Shown: positions 34,428-44,131, counted from the stretch's first letter. The stretch: DNA of 64,000 nt from Stenomitos rutilans HA7619-LM2 (GCA_019358945.1 JAHHIE010000010.1:1-64000); one strand, 5' to 3'. A program made the numbers and translations. Notes: generated by a model not told the origin, from the sequence alone.

Positions 34428-35367
34428 GAAACTGGTTAACGCTGCGCGCCCATTGTTCTCTATCAACCGTCACGAGTAAATCATGACCCGCATGAGGGAA
34501 AATGATCAGTTGTTTGAAACCACGCAGATTTTGCAAGATTTGCTTGATCTCTGCTTCGGTTGTCCACTGATCAAGTTTGCCGTGTAGTAGCAACGTAGGG
34601 CACTTCACTCGACTGGCATACGTGACTGGGTTATGCGTAAACCCATTAAAGCCATGCTGAATGCTTCCCCAAAAAACAACCAGCTCGGCGATCGGGAATT
34701 TAGGCAATCTAACGGCTCTCACCCGGCTTCTAACCGTATCAAGAAGACGCGCAAAAGGAAGCTCAAGAATGGCAGCATCAGGATTAACGTTTTCGTGAGC
34801 GATGGCTTTAAGAATGGCTACACTCCCCACCGACACACCATAAAGGACGATTGGGCGTTTCAAGTTTGAGCGTTGAGCATAACTCGCTGCCACGGCGACA
34901 TCTTTAGCTTCTCGTACACCCAGCGTTGTTGTGTTGCCACTAGAACCGCCTACCCCTCGAAAATCAACCAGCAAAGCATCATAGCCCAAACGATGAAAGG
35001 CCTGGGCTGGCGCTAGAAGTTGTTTGGCTTTGCTGCCTGCGTTACCAGGAAAGAGTAGGACAGTCCCCTTAGACTCAAGCGGCTGAGCAGGCATAAACCA
35101 GATTTCTAACCACTCTGCCTGACCGATTGGTATGCGCTGTGTGGTATATGCCAGTCCAATATCCGTTGGGAGCTTAGCACTGGTTGGTCTGGGAAGCCCT
35201 AATATCCAAGCGTTTGGGGAACTAAAATGTGTCAGAACATAGGCACCCGCAAACGATAGAACATTGAAAACACAAAAAGCAGTCAGTACAAATTGACAAA
35301 GACGCTTTCTTCTCAATTTGATGCGGTTCAACGACTGCATTAACGGTGCCCTCATCGACTGACTCAA
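34402..35367 (-). CDS. alpha/beta hydrolase
   Basis: A 321-residue protein with an N-terminal membrane anchor or signal (about 25-45, QFVLTAFCVFNVLSFAGAYVL). The hydrolase core has GTVLLFPGNAGSKAKQL (oxyanion region), LLVDFRGVGGSSGNT, the nucleophile elbow LYGVSVGS, and TLLLHGKLDQWT leading to the catalytic Asp. The catalytic His is in FPHAGHDLL. Substrate is unknown; relatives are often annotated as membrane-anchored BAAT/acyl-CoA thioester-type or serine-aminopeptidase-like hydrolases. The C-terminus appears altered by the direct repeat at 34373-34427. A second ATG five codons in is an alternative start. Confidence 0.88.
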   Translation of the reverse strand: MSQSMRAPLMQSLNRIKLRRKRLCQFVLTAFCVFNVLSFAGAYVLTHFSSPNAWILGLPRPTSAKLPTDIGLAYTTQRIPIGQAEWLEIWFMPAQPLESKGTVLLFPGNAGSKAKQLLAPAQAFHRLGYDALLVDFRGVGGSSGNTTTLGVREAKDVAVAASYAQRSNLKRPIVLYGVSVGSVAILKAIAHENVNPDAAILELPFARLLDTVRSRVRAVRLPKFPIAELVVFWGSIQHGFNGFTHNPVTYASRVKCPTLLLHGKLDQWTTEAEIKQILQNLRGFKQLIIFPHAGHDLLVTVDREQWARSVNQFLKQIWRVN

Positions 35368-35540
35368 ATGTTTTACAGTGGTTTAAACACAACTGGCTCA
35401 GGGCTTTCCGGTAATTGTACTTAATGGTTGTTTTAAATACAGCAGGTGCCAATGGGATGATGAAGTATCGACGGTCTAAGTACAGGACAGAAGTTGTAGG
35501 GACTGTAAAAAGTCGGACTCAAAGTCAGGAGAAGCCCATC

Positions 35541-35937
35541 AGGCTGATCATCACCGCAAGGTTTGGCGCGAAGGGTTAGAAGCGCTATGAAAATCAAAGG
35601 GTCTTAGGGAAACAGGCGGGTTGAGTGGGTTAAGTCTGAGCATCCATGCACAGCCCTTAGTCCCGCATCTGAGGTTCATGCCAATCACAACGAGGCTCAA
35701 AACAGCGCCCTCAGACGACGCTTTAGTGCCTATTGCAGACGACAGAACCTCTACGCCAAGTGCGTGCCGGGATGACAACGAGTCTTGGCGGTGCAACGAC
35801 TGCTCCATCATTGGGTTCGTTCTCACTGGGGCTTAGCTAAACAAACGACTCCAGCTATGGCAATGGGGGTGTGCGATCGTCCGACCTCAATCCAGGCACT
35901 CCTGACCTGTCGTGGTTTTGCTGCTATCCTCCATTAA
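35541..35937 (+). pseudogene. degenerate transposase fragment
   Basis: Translation in two frames with in-frame stops gives the C-terminal part of a transposase: a HRKVWREGLEAL segment, then KIKGS-stop-GNRRVEWV, EHPCTALSP, VHANHNEAQNSALRRR, then AYCRRQNLYAK, a stop, and VLAVQRLLHHWVRSHWGL with TTPAMAMG and LLTCRGF. The last motifs are common at the C-terminus of a cyanobacterial IS transposase group. At least one frameshift (near 35585) and two stop codons make it non-functional. The fragment ends with TAA at about 35937, directly against the helicase remnant, suggesting that this element removed the 5' part of the helicase. Confidence 0.7.
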
Positions 35938-36051
35938 GAAATCGGCTCAAAACGCCTGTGAATCACCTCGCCTGCGTGGGCACGTCCGCCACCCTGGGCA
36001 GTCATGCCAGCCAGGAGGATGTGCTCAACTATGCGTCTACCATCTTTCAAG

Positions 36052-36163
36052 TAGGACTTACGCACTTGCCCCCTATCCCCCAATGCTGGGGGCTTTAGTT
36101 GGCTCTGTTCCCCCAAAATTGGGGGATAGGGGGCGAAAGATGACCGCTTTTGCGTAAGTCCTA
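36052..36163. mobile_element. MITE, TAGGACTTACGCA family, 112 bp, in helicase
   Basis: The ends are a perfect 13-bp inverted repeat, TAGGACTTACGCA and TGCGTAAGTCCTA. TCAAG is duplicated immediately outside (36047-36051 and 36164-36168). Removing the element plus one copy of TCAAG (117 bases) joins TTT CAA to GAA CCC and restores the helicase frame. Inner arms GCCCCCTATCCCCCA and TGGGGGATAGGGGGC make it foldback. It has no coding capacity. It differs from the copy at 47577-47688 at about nine positions. Confidence 0.92.
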
Positions 36164-36907
36164 TCAAGAACCCTTTCTAGACGGCGCACTGATTCAGGAA
36201 GATCGCCTCACTGCTGCGGCGTTTTTGCAAGAGGCACTCTTGAATGTGTTGCCTGTGCCTGGGCTAGAGGCGATCGCCCAACTCAATCCTGACTCCTACA
36301 CCACGCCAGAAGCCTACATCCGAGCACAGGCGACCCTCTGGCTGCAAGATCTGACTCTCACCGATACTGCTGACCCTGACGCGTCCTTTAGCGATGAGTG
36401 GCGTGTCCAACTTGGCGAAGAACTCAAAACCCTACCGATCATCCACAATCTGATCTGCCTGCTGGGGCAGACAGCCCTCACCTATGCTGATCTGCTGGAT
36501 CGACTCAGCCGCCGACTTCAGCTCCCCCAAGAGCAACCCGGCTACAGTCAGTTACTCCTTGGATAGTTTGCTCAGTTTGGTGGCGATCGCCCGCCGTCGC
36601 GTTTTGCGGCCCAATGGCACAGCGCTCATTTTGCCCTGGGTCAACTTACACGTCCAGCTTCGGTTTCGCGAGTTAAAGCGGATGGTTGCCACCGTCGAAC
36701 CCCGCCCTCAATTGCTCTACTCTGACGATTTGACTCCAGAGCAGGCAAAGAAAACACTGCCCGTAATGCACTACCGCGACTGCGGAGCCACTGGCTGGGG
36801 AGGCATCAAACCCGCTCAAGGATCGACAAAACTTGTTGCCAACGATCTGCAACGCTTCTACCGGGAATATTTTGGACACAAGCTACTTGTTACCTTTGCC
36901 TTTCCAG

Positions 36908-37011
36908 TCGATCACCCTCATCTCCCCAACCCCCTTCTCCTACAGGCGAAAGAGGAGCCGAGCCTTTCTGGTTCCCCACGCCCTCTGGGAGAAGGGCTAG
37001 AGGTGAGGTAC
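36908..37011 (+). repeat. intergenic-type repeat inside helicase pseudogene
   Basis: CTCATCTCCCCAACCCCCTT, followed by CTCCTACAGGCGAAAGAGG and ending with TCTGGGAGAAGGGCTAGAGG, is a common intergenic repeat style in cyanobacteria. It adds a PNPLLLQAKEEPSLSGSPRP-type peptide before the zinc-finger region without a stop. Confidence 0.6.
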
Positions 37012-37540
37012 ATCCGCAAGCTGTGTTCAGAATGCCTGACCTTAAAGTTCTAGAGTGGAAAGCTGTCTTGCGTGTAGGCATCCTGATCTGATTCGCGTTC
37101 ACATCCCTGAGATTACAAAACCAACAGAAGATGCCGCCGGACAGAAAAAGCTCGTTTCCAGTGGTGACTGCCCCTTCTGTAACAGCAGCAATGGCTTGTC
37201 CATCTTGGGCGCACAAGCTGCTAGCCTGACCAGCGCCATGATCGGGACACTCTACACCACCCCATTCAACCGCGATAAAAAACTGCTCACCTTCTCAGAT
37301 TCAGTGCAAGATGCTGCTCACCGTGCTGGCTTCTATGGGGCGCGTACCTATCGCACAACCTTGAGAACGGCAATTGCCCATACAGTTTACTCAATCAAGA
37401 GACCATCGCAAAGCTGGGCATCAAGAACAAGCGACTGCGGGCAGGGTGGGACGAAGACTACTTGCTCACGGTCTTACTGGGATAAGATGCGTTTGCCCTG
37501 TACTTAAGGACTTTACTGTTGGCTTAGGAACTTTATTGCT

Positions 37541-37992
37541 TGTCTACATCGTCAAACGTCCAGCTTTGCGGCCTGCACTTCTGCGTTGACCGCAGTTGAC
37601 CCATCTTTATCAAGTGCCTGAAATGCTTTCTTGAAAGCCGTTTTAGGAAACAAGAAATTTTTAAAGAGAGATCTGGACTAGATTTGGACTAAAATTTCAA
37701 ACGGTTTTTAGCGTCGTTGATAGCACGCCTTCCATCTACGCTCAGCTACAACAATCAAAAACTACCTCAGTCCTCAGCAGACTAATATGATCTCACTTAC
37801 CTTTTTGAGACTCAATTTAAGTCCAATTTTGAGACTCAAAATCTTGTTTAAGACAACAATACTGCACTGCACTTGAAAATCGTTCAATGTAGTGCAGTAT
37901 TGTTGAAAACTAAACTGATTAGCCTTATCTTTCGAGAGAGCCAAAAACGCTTGTCTTCTATCTTTTGGAGCAAGCAGGCGTGCGATAAAGAC
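37541..37992. other. AT-rich spacer with paired motifs and long hairpin
   Basis: No gene. It holds two GAGACTC sites (37807-37813, 37831-37837) within matching TTTTGAGACTCAA segments, and a 15-bp perfect inverted repeat (listed separately). The same GAGACTC/GAGTCTC motif forms the array beyond the HHL1-like gene. Confidence 0.6.
37854..37905. terminator. 15-bp perfect inverted repeat beyond the HHL1-like gene
   Basis: CAACAATACTGCACT (37854-37868) pairs exactly with AGTGCAGTATTGTTG (37891-37905). The 22-base loop contains a further TTGAA/TTCAA pair. It lies about 90 bases past the stop of the minus-strand HHL1-like gene and could end its transcript. There is no clear U-run on the minus strand, so a processing or protection role is equally possible. 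Confidence 0.6.
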
Positions 37993-38427
37993 CTAGCCGC
38001 GCTGAAAAATTGACGCAACGCGATCGCCAACATGCGTCAGAAGGCTTTGAATTCCAGCAGTACCCTTGGGTGGTGGCGCAACAGCTAATTGAATCGGCTC
38101 ATCCTTAAACTCCTTTAGTCGATAGCCATACTCCAACTGGGTTTGATGTTTCCGCAAGATTGGAAAGAGGCGAAACGCACCTTGTAATAAATCATCCTGA
38201 CTACCAAAAACGGCTCGATTAATCTGATCCGATCGCGGTAAAGCGATCGACCCTACGGGATACCAGGCTTTTTTACCTTGAATGCGAATGTAAATCTCAA
38301 AATCTGGAATGCCCTCAGCCTTCAGCTTGTCATCCCGCTTGACGGCCTCAGCGCGCACTGCCGCACGTTTTGACACAGTTGGCTTTGATTGAGTCTTACC
38401 AAAGCCGGAATTGGCTGTCATAATCAA
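37993..38427 (-). CDS. HHL1-like protein
   Basis: A 144-residue protein with a Lys-rich N-terminal half (RAAVRAEAVKRDDKLKAEG) and a conserved block GIPDFEIYIRIQGKKAWYPVG, then IALPRSDQINRAVF, LLQGAFRLFPILRKHQ and LEYGYRLKEFKDEPIQLA. This is the pattern of HHL1 (hypersensitive to high light 1), which in plant chloroplasts associates with photosystem II and supports its repair, and of its cyanobacterial homologues. No membrane helix is evident here, so it is probably peripheral. The gene is flanked on both sides by GAGTCTC-type motifs. Function in cyanobacteria is inferred from the plant protein only. Confidence 0.8.
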   Translation of the reverse strand: MIMTANSGFGKTQSKPTVSKRAAVRAEAVKRDDKLKAEGIPDFEIYIRIQGKKAWYPVGSIALPRSDQINRAVFGSQDDLLQGAFRLFPILRKHQTQLEYGYRLKEFKDEPIQLAVAPPPKGTAGIQSLLTHVGDRVASIFQRG

Positions 38428-39210
38428 TACCCATTAGCTCTTAATAAAAGTTTACTTCATTTTCAAAAAATAGCGCCTGGGTGCAGCCTCAAGCAGCAAG
38501 ATTCTTTTCAGCTCAGATGTTACTAGAACCTACAAGGGCTTTTCCAGCGTCTGGACTCCGCAAACGTACTTCATCTGAAAAATAGCGCTCCGGGAGAGCA
38601 CTGCCATGATCCCTACAACCCAAACGAGATGTCTTTCCGTCTTAAATGAGTCTCAGTATAAGTCTTTTTGCAAGTCTCGAAATCTCAAATAAGAATCCCT
38701 TGGTCTTAAGTGTCTCATAACAGAATCGCTTTAGAACTTAATGTGAGTCTCATTTGAGATTATTCCAGCCTCTGGTTTAACGTCTCATTCAAACTCAGAT
38801 TCGTCAGCCTTGTCTTGTAGTCTTATTTTAGACTTTTTATGAGACTTTATATGAGTCTCGTTTGAGACCAAAAGACTAGAGTCGTGCTTGTTTAGTATCT
38901 CAAGCAACGTTGTCTTAATGTCTCAAATGAGTCTTGAAATGAGTCCAAAAAGGAGTCTCATCATCTCTCGTTGCAGGGTCTCAACAAAGGAAAAGTTGTC
39001 TTGCTGTCTCAAGTGAGTCCCAGCGCGAGTCTTATGGCAGATCTCAAAATCTCAATTGATTGCCTGTGATTTTCTAGCTGTAGTCCGCTGCAAAGAATGA
39101 ACGCAACGTACTAATTGGTCGTAGCCGCGTGAGTCAAACACAAGGCATCACTTCGTTGCTTGATACCGAGAGGGCAATATAAAAGCTGTAAAGCCTTGTT
39201 GCAAGCGAGT
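38428..39210. other. 783-base intergenic region with motif array
   Basis: Upstream of the HHL1-like gene and downstream of the L,D-transpeptidase gene, both on the minus strand. The part at 38648-39032 is an array of GTCT/AGAC motifs (separate entry). The remainder shows no gene. Confidence 0.6.
38648..39032. repeat. array of 22 GTCT/AGAC motifs at near-helical spacing
   Basis: The tetramer GTCT or its complement AGAC occurs 22 times in about 380 bases (about 3 expected by chance), often as GAGTCTC or ATGAGTCTC. Full GAGTCTC copies start at 38648, 38745, 38853 and 38953. Within clusters the spacing is mostly 8-13 bases, for example 38650, 38662, 38674 and 38812, 38820, 38830, 38842, 38855, 38865, 38873. 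The units are not tandem copies of one longer sequence. The pattern suits repeated binding of a small protein on one face of DNA, but this is inference. Confidence 0.7.
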
Positions 39211-39831
39211 TTAAGGTTCCACCATCACAGCCGTACCAATGGGAACTTGTTCAAACATCGTAGTCACATCACGATTTCGCATCCGAATGCACCCATGAGA
39301 AACCGCTTGCCCTAAAAGTTCTTCTTGATTGGTGCCGTGAAAGCCGATTTGGGTCTTGCCGTCCGTCCAGATGCCAATCCAGCGCGACCCTAATGGATTA
39401 TCAGGGCCAGGATAAATGAGTTGTCCAGTCCGAAAGTTCTTAAACACAGGGTTTTTCTCTTTCGACAACACCTGAAATCTGCCAGTTGGAGTTTCCCAAC
39501 CACGCTTCCCGATCGCGATTGGATACTTCGCCAACACCTGATCGCCACGATACACATAGACCCGCCGCTGACTCAGTCTCACTACAACACGAACGGCAGT
39601 CATTTCCTCTCCCTGGATGGGAATGGAGTCAATGACGGGTAGCGGTGGCAGAGTGGTTAGTAGAGCTGGCAATTGTCTAGGTGTGGCTGCATGTTGTGCA
39701 TTCACCGCTTGGCTTGTGCCCAAAACAACTGCGAAACTCAAACCCATTATGAGCGATCGTGATTTGCCGTGACATTGCTTAGGAGTAAAACCGCTGACCA
39801 TCACTAGACCTGATTCTCTGCTGTTTCTCAA
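39211..39831 (-). CDS. L,D-transpeptidase (YkuD domain), exported
   Basis: A 206-residue protein with a signal peptide: basic start, hydrophobic core LIMGLSFAVVLGTSQAV and a cleavage-like VNAQHA near residue 46. The YkuD domain begins RVVVRLSQRRVYVYRGDQVL, continues GKRGWETPTGRF, and carries the catalytic pair His165 (GFHGT) and Cys181 in VSHGCIRM. These enzymes form 3-3 cross-links in peptidoglycan or attach proteins to it, in the periplasm. It follows the Anbu-type protease gene on the same strand after about 80 bases. Confidence 0.93.
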   Translation of the reverse strand: MRNSRESGLVMVSGFTPKQCHGKSRSLIMGLSFAVVLGTSQAVNAQHAATPRQLPALLTTLPPLPVIDSIPIQGEEMTAVRVVVRLSQRRVYVYRGDQVLAKYPIAIGKRGWETPTGRFQVLSKEKNPVFKNFRTGQLIYPGPDNPLGSRWIGIWTDGKTQIGFHGTNQEELLGQAVSHGCIRMRNRDVTTMFEQVPIGTAVMVEP

Positions 39832-39913
39832 TTGAGCCTACCCGGTTGACTATCAATCCTCTCAGACCAAGTTCCTTAAGGGCTTTAAATAATAGTTTGT
39901 TGATAAACCCTTG

Positions 39914-40684
39914 TTAATCTTGGGAGCTAACTGGATCGTCTGAAAAATCTTGATAATGTTCCCAATCAATGTTGGGCATGCGATCGAACGCTTGATTCAG
40001 CGAAATTTCCCACATCTTACGAATTTGAGCCAGGTAAGGGGCACCTAGACTGAGCTTGAGTTCATACCGAATCTTGAATGAATCCGTTTCATACATCACC
40101 ACGTTAATCGGTGGCCCTACAGAAATGTTGGATTTCATCGTAGAGTCGATCGACAGCAGCGCGCACTTAGCAGCAGCCTCAAGCGGGGTATCAAAGTCCA
40201 GGATGCGATCGAGGATGGGCTTGCCATACTTCGCTTCACCAATTTGCAAAAAGGGAGTTTCCTTTGAGGCTTGAATGCAGTTGCCCTGACTGTAGACCAG
40301 AAACAGTGCTGGCTCTTCGCCGCGAACCTGCCCACCCACCAAAAACGTACACTTAAAATCAATCCCGTCTTTCTCCAACCAGGGACGATCTTGCTCTTGA
40401 ATCTGCCGTGCTTTCGCACCGACATAGCGAGCCACCTCGTACAGCGTCGGCAACGTATGCAAATTGCTCTCCTCCTTAGCCGTCAAGTCATGCCGCAGCA
40501 GCGTCAACGCCCCTTGCGTGACCGACAAATTCCCCGCTGTGCAGATCAAAATGACTCGTTTCCCAGGGTCGGAGAAATCGAACAGCTTTTGATGCGTCGA
40601 AATATAATCGACTCCGGCGTTTGTGCGAGAGTCCGCAGCCATTACCAAACCAGAGTGAGAAAGGATGCCGAGACAGTAGGTCAT
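39914..40684 (-). CDS. proteasome-type protease, Anbu-like
   Basis: A 256-residue N-terminal nucleophile hydrolase. The start MTYCLGILSHSGLVMAADSRTNAGVD resembles the Anbu (ancestral beta subunit/BPH) family rather than HslV: Thr2 becomes N-terminal after Met removal, Asp18 in ADSRT and a Lys in HQKLF (about 33) would complete the site. Ile-Gly-Glu-Ala-Lys-Tyr-Gly-Lys-Pro (IGEAKYGKP) in the second half is also family-specific. Anbu genes usually sit with an alpha-E protein, an ATP-grasp protein and a transglutaminase-like protease; none is here, so this is an orphan copy. Confidence 0.87.
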   Translation of the reverse strand: MTYCLGILSHSGLVMAADSRTNAGVDYISTHQKLFDFSDPGKRVILICTAGNLSVTQGALTLLRHDLTAKEESNLHTLPTLYEVARYVGAKARQIQEQDRPWLEKDGIDFKCTFLVGGQVRGEEPALFLVYSQGNCIQASKETPFLQIGEAKYGKPILDRILDFDTPLEAAAKCALLSIDSTMKSNISVGPPINVVMYETDSFKIRYELKLSLGAPYLAQIRKMWEISLNQAFDRMPNIDWEHYQDFSDDPVSSQD

Positions 40685-42189
<1,505 letters not shown>

Positions 42190-42195
42190 GCCCCT

Positions 42196-42492
42196 ATGAG
42201 CAGTCGCATCCTTGTGCTTCTAGTGCTGGTTGTCTTACCGGGTGCCGCCCTAGTCAGCATCAGCACTTATTACCTGTTTCCTGAATGGGCAACGCTGACA
42301 AAAAGCTACCAGAACGTGCAAACCCTCGCTCAAACGCCTACGTCATCAGGTCGAGAGTTAAGCCTTGCCCAGGCTGCCGAAAGTCGGCATCGGCTTAATT
42401 GCTTTGCTGAAGGCATGGGTGTTTTGGTGGGTACCGTTGTCGTTGCAATTGGTATTCATGGCATCTGCACTCTGCCTCAACAGCGGCTTTAA
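42196..42492 (+). CDS. small two-helix membrane protein between sqdB and sqdX
   Basis: A 98-residue protein with ATG six bases after the sqdB stop codon and 59 bases before sqdX. It has two hydrophobic helices (about 5-24 and 72-92) joined by a polar loop with NVQTLAQTPTSSGRELSLAQ and AESRHRLNCFAEG. I recognise no family. Its position in the operon suggests a link to sulfolipid synthesis, for example membrane docking of SqdX, but this is inference from location. Confidence 0.75.
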   Translation: MSSRILVLLVLVVLPGAALVSISTYYLFPEWATLTKSYQNVQTLAQTPTSSGRELSLAQAAESRHRLNCFAEGMGVLVGTVVVAIGIHGICTLPQQRL

Positions 42493-42551
42493 TGAATCTC
42501 GATCGCCGACTCTAAACCCTGCCCCATTCACCCTTTTGGTTCTCCGCCCCT

Positions 42552-43664
42552 ATGCGAATTGCCCTCTTTACCGAAACCTTTCTGCCTAAAGTAGACGGGA
42601 TTGTGACGCGGCTGCGCTACACGGTTGAACAATTGCAACGTCTGGGTGATCAGGTACTAGTCATCTCTCCTGACGGTGGGTTAACCGAATACAAAGGGGC
42701 ACAAATTCATGGGGTTTCTGGGTTTCCACTGCCGCTTTACCCAGAGCTGAAATTGGCGCTACCCCGTCCCTCGATCGGCTATGCTGTCGAACGCTTTAAA
42801 CCCGATTTAATCCACGTGGTCAACCCAGCCGTACTGGGCCTTGCCGGTCTTTTCTACAGCAAAACCTTAAATTTGCCGTTGCTTGCGTCCTATCATACCC
42901 ATCTGCCAGAGTACCTTCAGCATTATGGGTTAGGCATGCTGGAAGGACTCATGTGGGAACTGCTCAAAGCAGGCCACAATCAGGCACGGGTGAACCTTTG
43001 CACCTCAACGGCTATGCAACAAGCCTTAACCGAGCATGGCATTGAACGTGTGAGCGTCTGGCAACGCGGTGTGGATACCGAAACGTTTCAACCGTATCTG
43101 GCAGCCCAGGAAATGCGATCGCGCCTGAGTCAGGGACATCCCGAAAGTCCACTCTTGCTCTACGTGGGTCGCCTGTCGCCTGAGAAAGAAATCGATCGCA
43201 TCAAACCAGTCTTAGAATCTATTCCCGGTGCGAGGCTGGCGTTAGTCGGTGATGGCCCCCATCGGCAGGTGCTAGAACAATACTTTGCAGGCACTCCCAC
43301 CCACTTTGTAGGATATTTGCAGGGGCGAGAACTGGCCTCCGCCTTCGCCTCTTCTGATGCTTTTGTGTTCCCATCCCGCACCGAAACGCTGGGCCTGGTG
43401 CTGCTAGAAGCAATGGCAGCGGGTTGTCCAGTCGTGGCTGCACGATCAGGGGGCATCCCTGACATCGTACAGGATGGAGTCAATGGCTATTTGTTTGATC
43501 CCTTGGAGGAAAACGGTGCGATCGCTGCAACTCAGCGTTTGCTAGCGAATCCCGAAGAACGCGAAACCCTGCGCCGGAATGCTCGTCGTGAAGCCGAACG
43601 CTGGAGCTGGGAAGCCGCAACCCGTCAGCTCCGCAGCTATTACCAGGCTGTGGTCACTGCTTAG
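42552..43664 (+). CDS. sqdX: sulfoquinovosyltransferase (SQDG synthase)
   Basis: A 370-residue GT-B glycosyltransferase of family 4. The start MRIALFTETFLPKVDGIVTR and the segments LLASYHTHLPEYLQHYGLG and VSVWQRGVDTETF are characteristic of SqdX, which transfers sulfoquinovose from UDP to diacylglycerol. The C-terminal nucleotide-binding half shows LLYVGRLSPEKEID, LALVGDGPHRQVLE, SDAFVFPSRTETLGLVLLEAMAAGCPVVA (E-x7-E motif) and GGIPDIV. The neighbour sqdB makes its donor. The enzyme should work at the inner face of the thylakoid or plasma membrane. Confidence 0.94.
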   Translation: MRIALFTETFLPKVDGIVTRLRYTVEQLQRLGDQVLVISPDGGLTEYKGAQIHGVSGFPLPLYPELKLALPRPSIGYAVERFKPDLIHVVNPAVLGLAGLFYSKTLNLPLLASYHTHLPEYLQHYGLGMLEGLMWELLKAGHNQARVNLCTSTAMQQALTEHGIERVSVWQRGVDTETFQPYLAAQEMRSRLSQGHPESPLLLYVGRLSPEKEIDRIKPVLESIPGARLALVGDGPHRQVLEQYFAGTPTHFVGYLQGRELASAFASSDAFVFPSRTETLGLVLLEAMAAGCPVVAARSGGIPDIVQDGVNGYLFDPLEENGAIAATQRLLANPEERETLRRNARREAERWSWEAATRQLRSYYQAVVTA

Positions 43665-43704
43665 CAGGCAAATTCTATCGCAGCCTTGAGAAGCGACCAG
43701 ACGA

Positions 43705-43944
43705 TCACTGTGGCAATTCAGTTTTACCAATTCCAAGCTGCCGCTTGCTGCGTTTAAGCTGCTTCCACAGGGCTTTAATTTCTTGGTAAGACGCTTCTGG
43801 CGAAAGCTTACCCCCCGTTTCAAGGCAACAGATGTAGTTAACCCGCTGCGAAAACTCTTGCAGGTTCGCATTGAAGACCAGGTTTTCCGGCTTAACAGCG
43901 CCTCTATAGCGCGATCGAGGATACAAAAAATCAGCTTTGTCCAT
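43705..43944 (-). CDS. DUF7219 family protein
   Basis: A 79-residue small soluble protein. The ATG at 43944 gives MDKADFLYPRSRYRG; two upstream in-frame codons for Met exist but add unconserved residues. KPENLVFNANLQEFSQRVNYIC and LETGGKLSPEASYQEIKALWKQLKRSK complete a compact conserved cyanobacterial family of unknown function. It is convergent with sqdX. A possible Pho-box-like site lies about 170 bases upstream of its start. Confidence 0.8.
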   Translation of the reverse strand: MDKADFLYPRSRYRGAVKPENLVFNANLQEFSQRVNYICCLETGGKLSPEASYQEIKALWKQLKRSKRQLGIGKTELPQ

Positions 43945-44112
43945 CAAGACGCTCCTAATGTGCAACCTGCTCACCATGACCTACAGCGGAGCCAGACCAG
44001 CAATGACGGGTTTGCAAGGTGAGACCCCTGGCAGAGAAAAGCTTCTCTTTAACCCGACATCTTAAGTTGATGGCGATCGTTGTACAAGCATAATGAGTTG
44101 TGGAGCGTCTAT

Positions 44113-44131
44113 ATTAACCTAACCTTAACCT
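44113..44131 (+). promoter_or_regulatory. possible Pho-box half sites
   Basis: ATTAACCT (44113-44120) and CTTAACCT (44124-44131) are separated by three bases, matching the 8-plus-3 spacing of cyanobacterial Pho boxes bound by SphR. A third unit is not clear. The orientation faces the 3' end of the FTR1 gene rather than the DUF7219 gene start, which weakens the case. Confidence 0.28.

Larger units (their letters stand above)
35940..37540 (+). pseudogene. broken superfamily-2 DEAD/DEAH-box helicase, C-terminal part
   Basis: Pieces in shifting frames reconstruct the C-terminal 500 or so residues of a large helicase. HLACVGTSATLG (motif III region, about 35960) leads through a MITE (36052-36163) to FLDGALIQEDRLTAAAFLQ. 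A frameshift at about 36550-36565 then leads to RRRVLRPNGTALILPWVNLH and LKRMVATVEPRPQLL. A repeat insertion (about 36908-37011) is followed by zinc-finger-like CSECLTLKF, CLACRHPDLIRVHIPE and CPFCNSSN, then KKLLTFSDSVQDAAHRAGF. A further shift near 37375 continues as KLGIKNKRLRAGWDED. The Ser-Asp-x-x-Gln-Asp motif and cysteine clusters resemble very large helicases found in phage-defence islands. The N-terminus is gone, so it is not functional. Confidence 0.75.
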
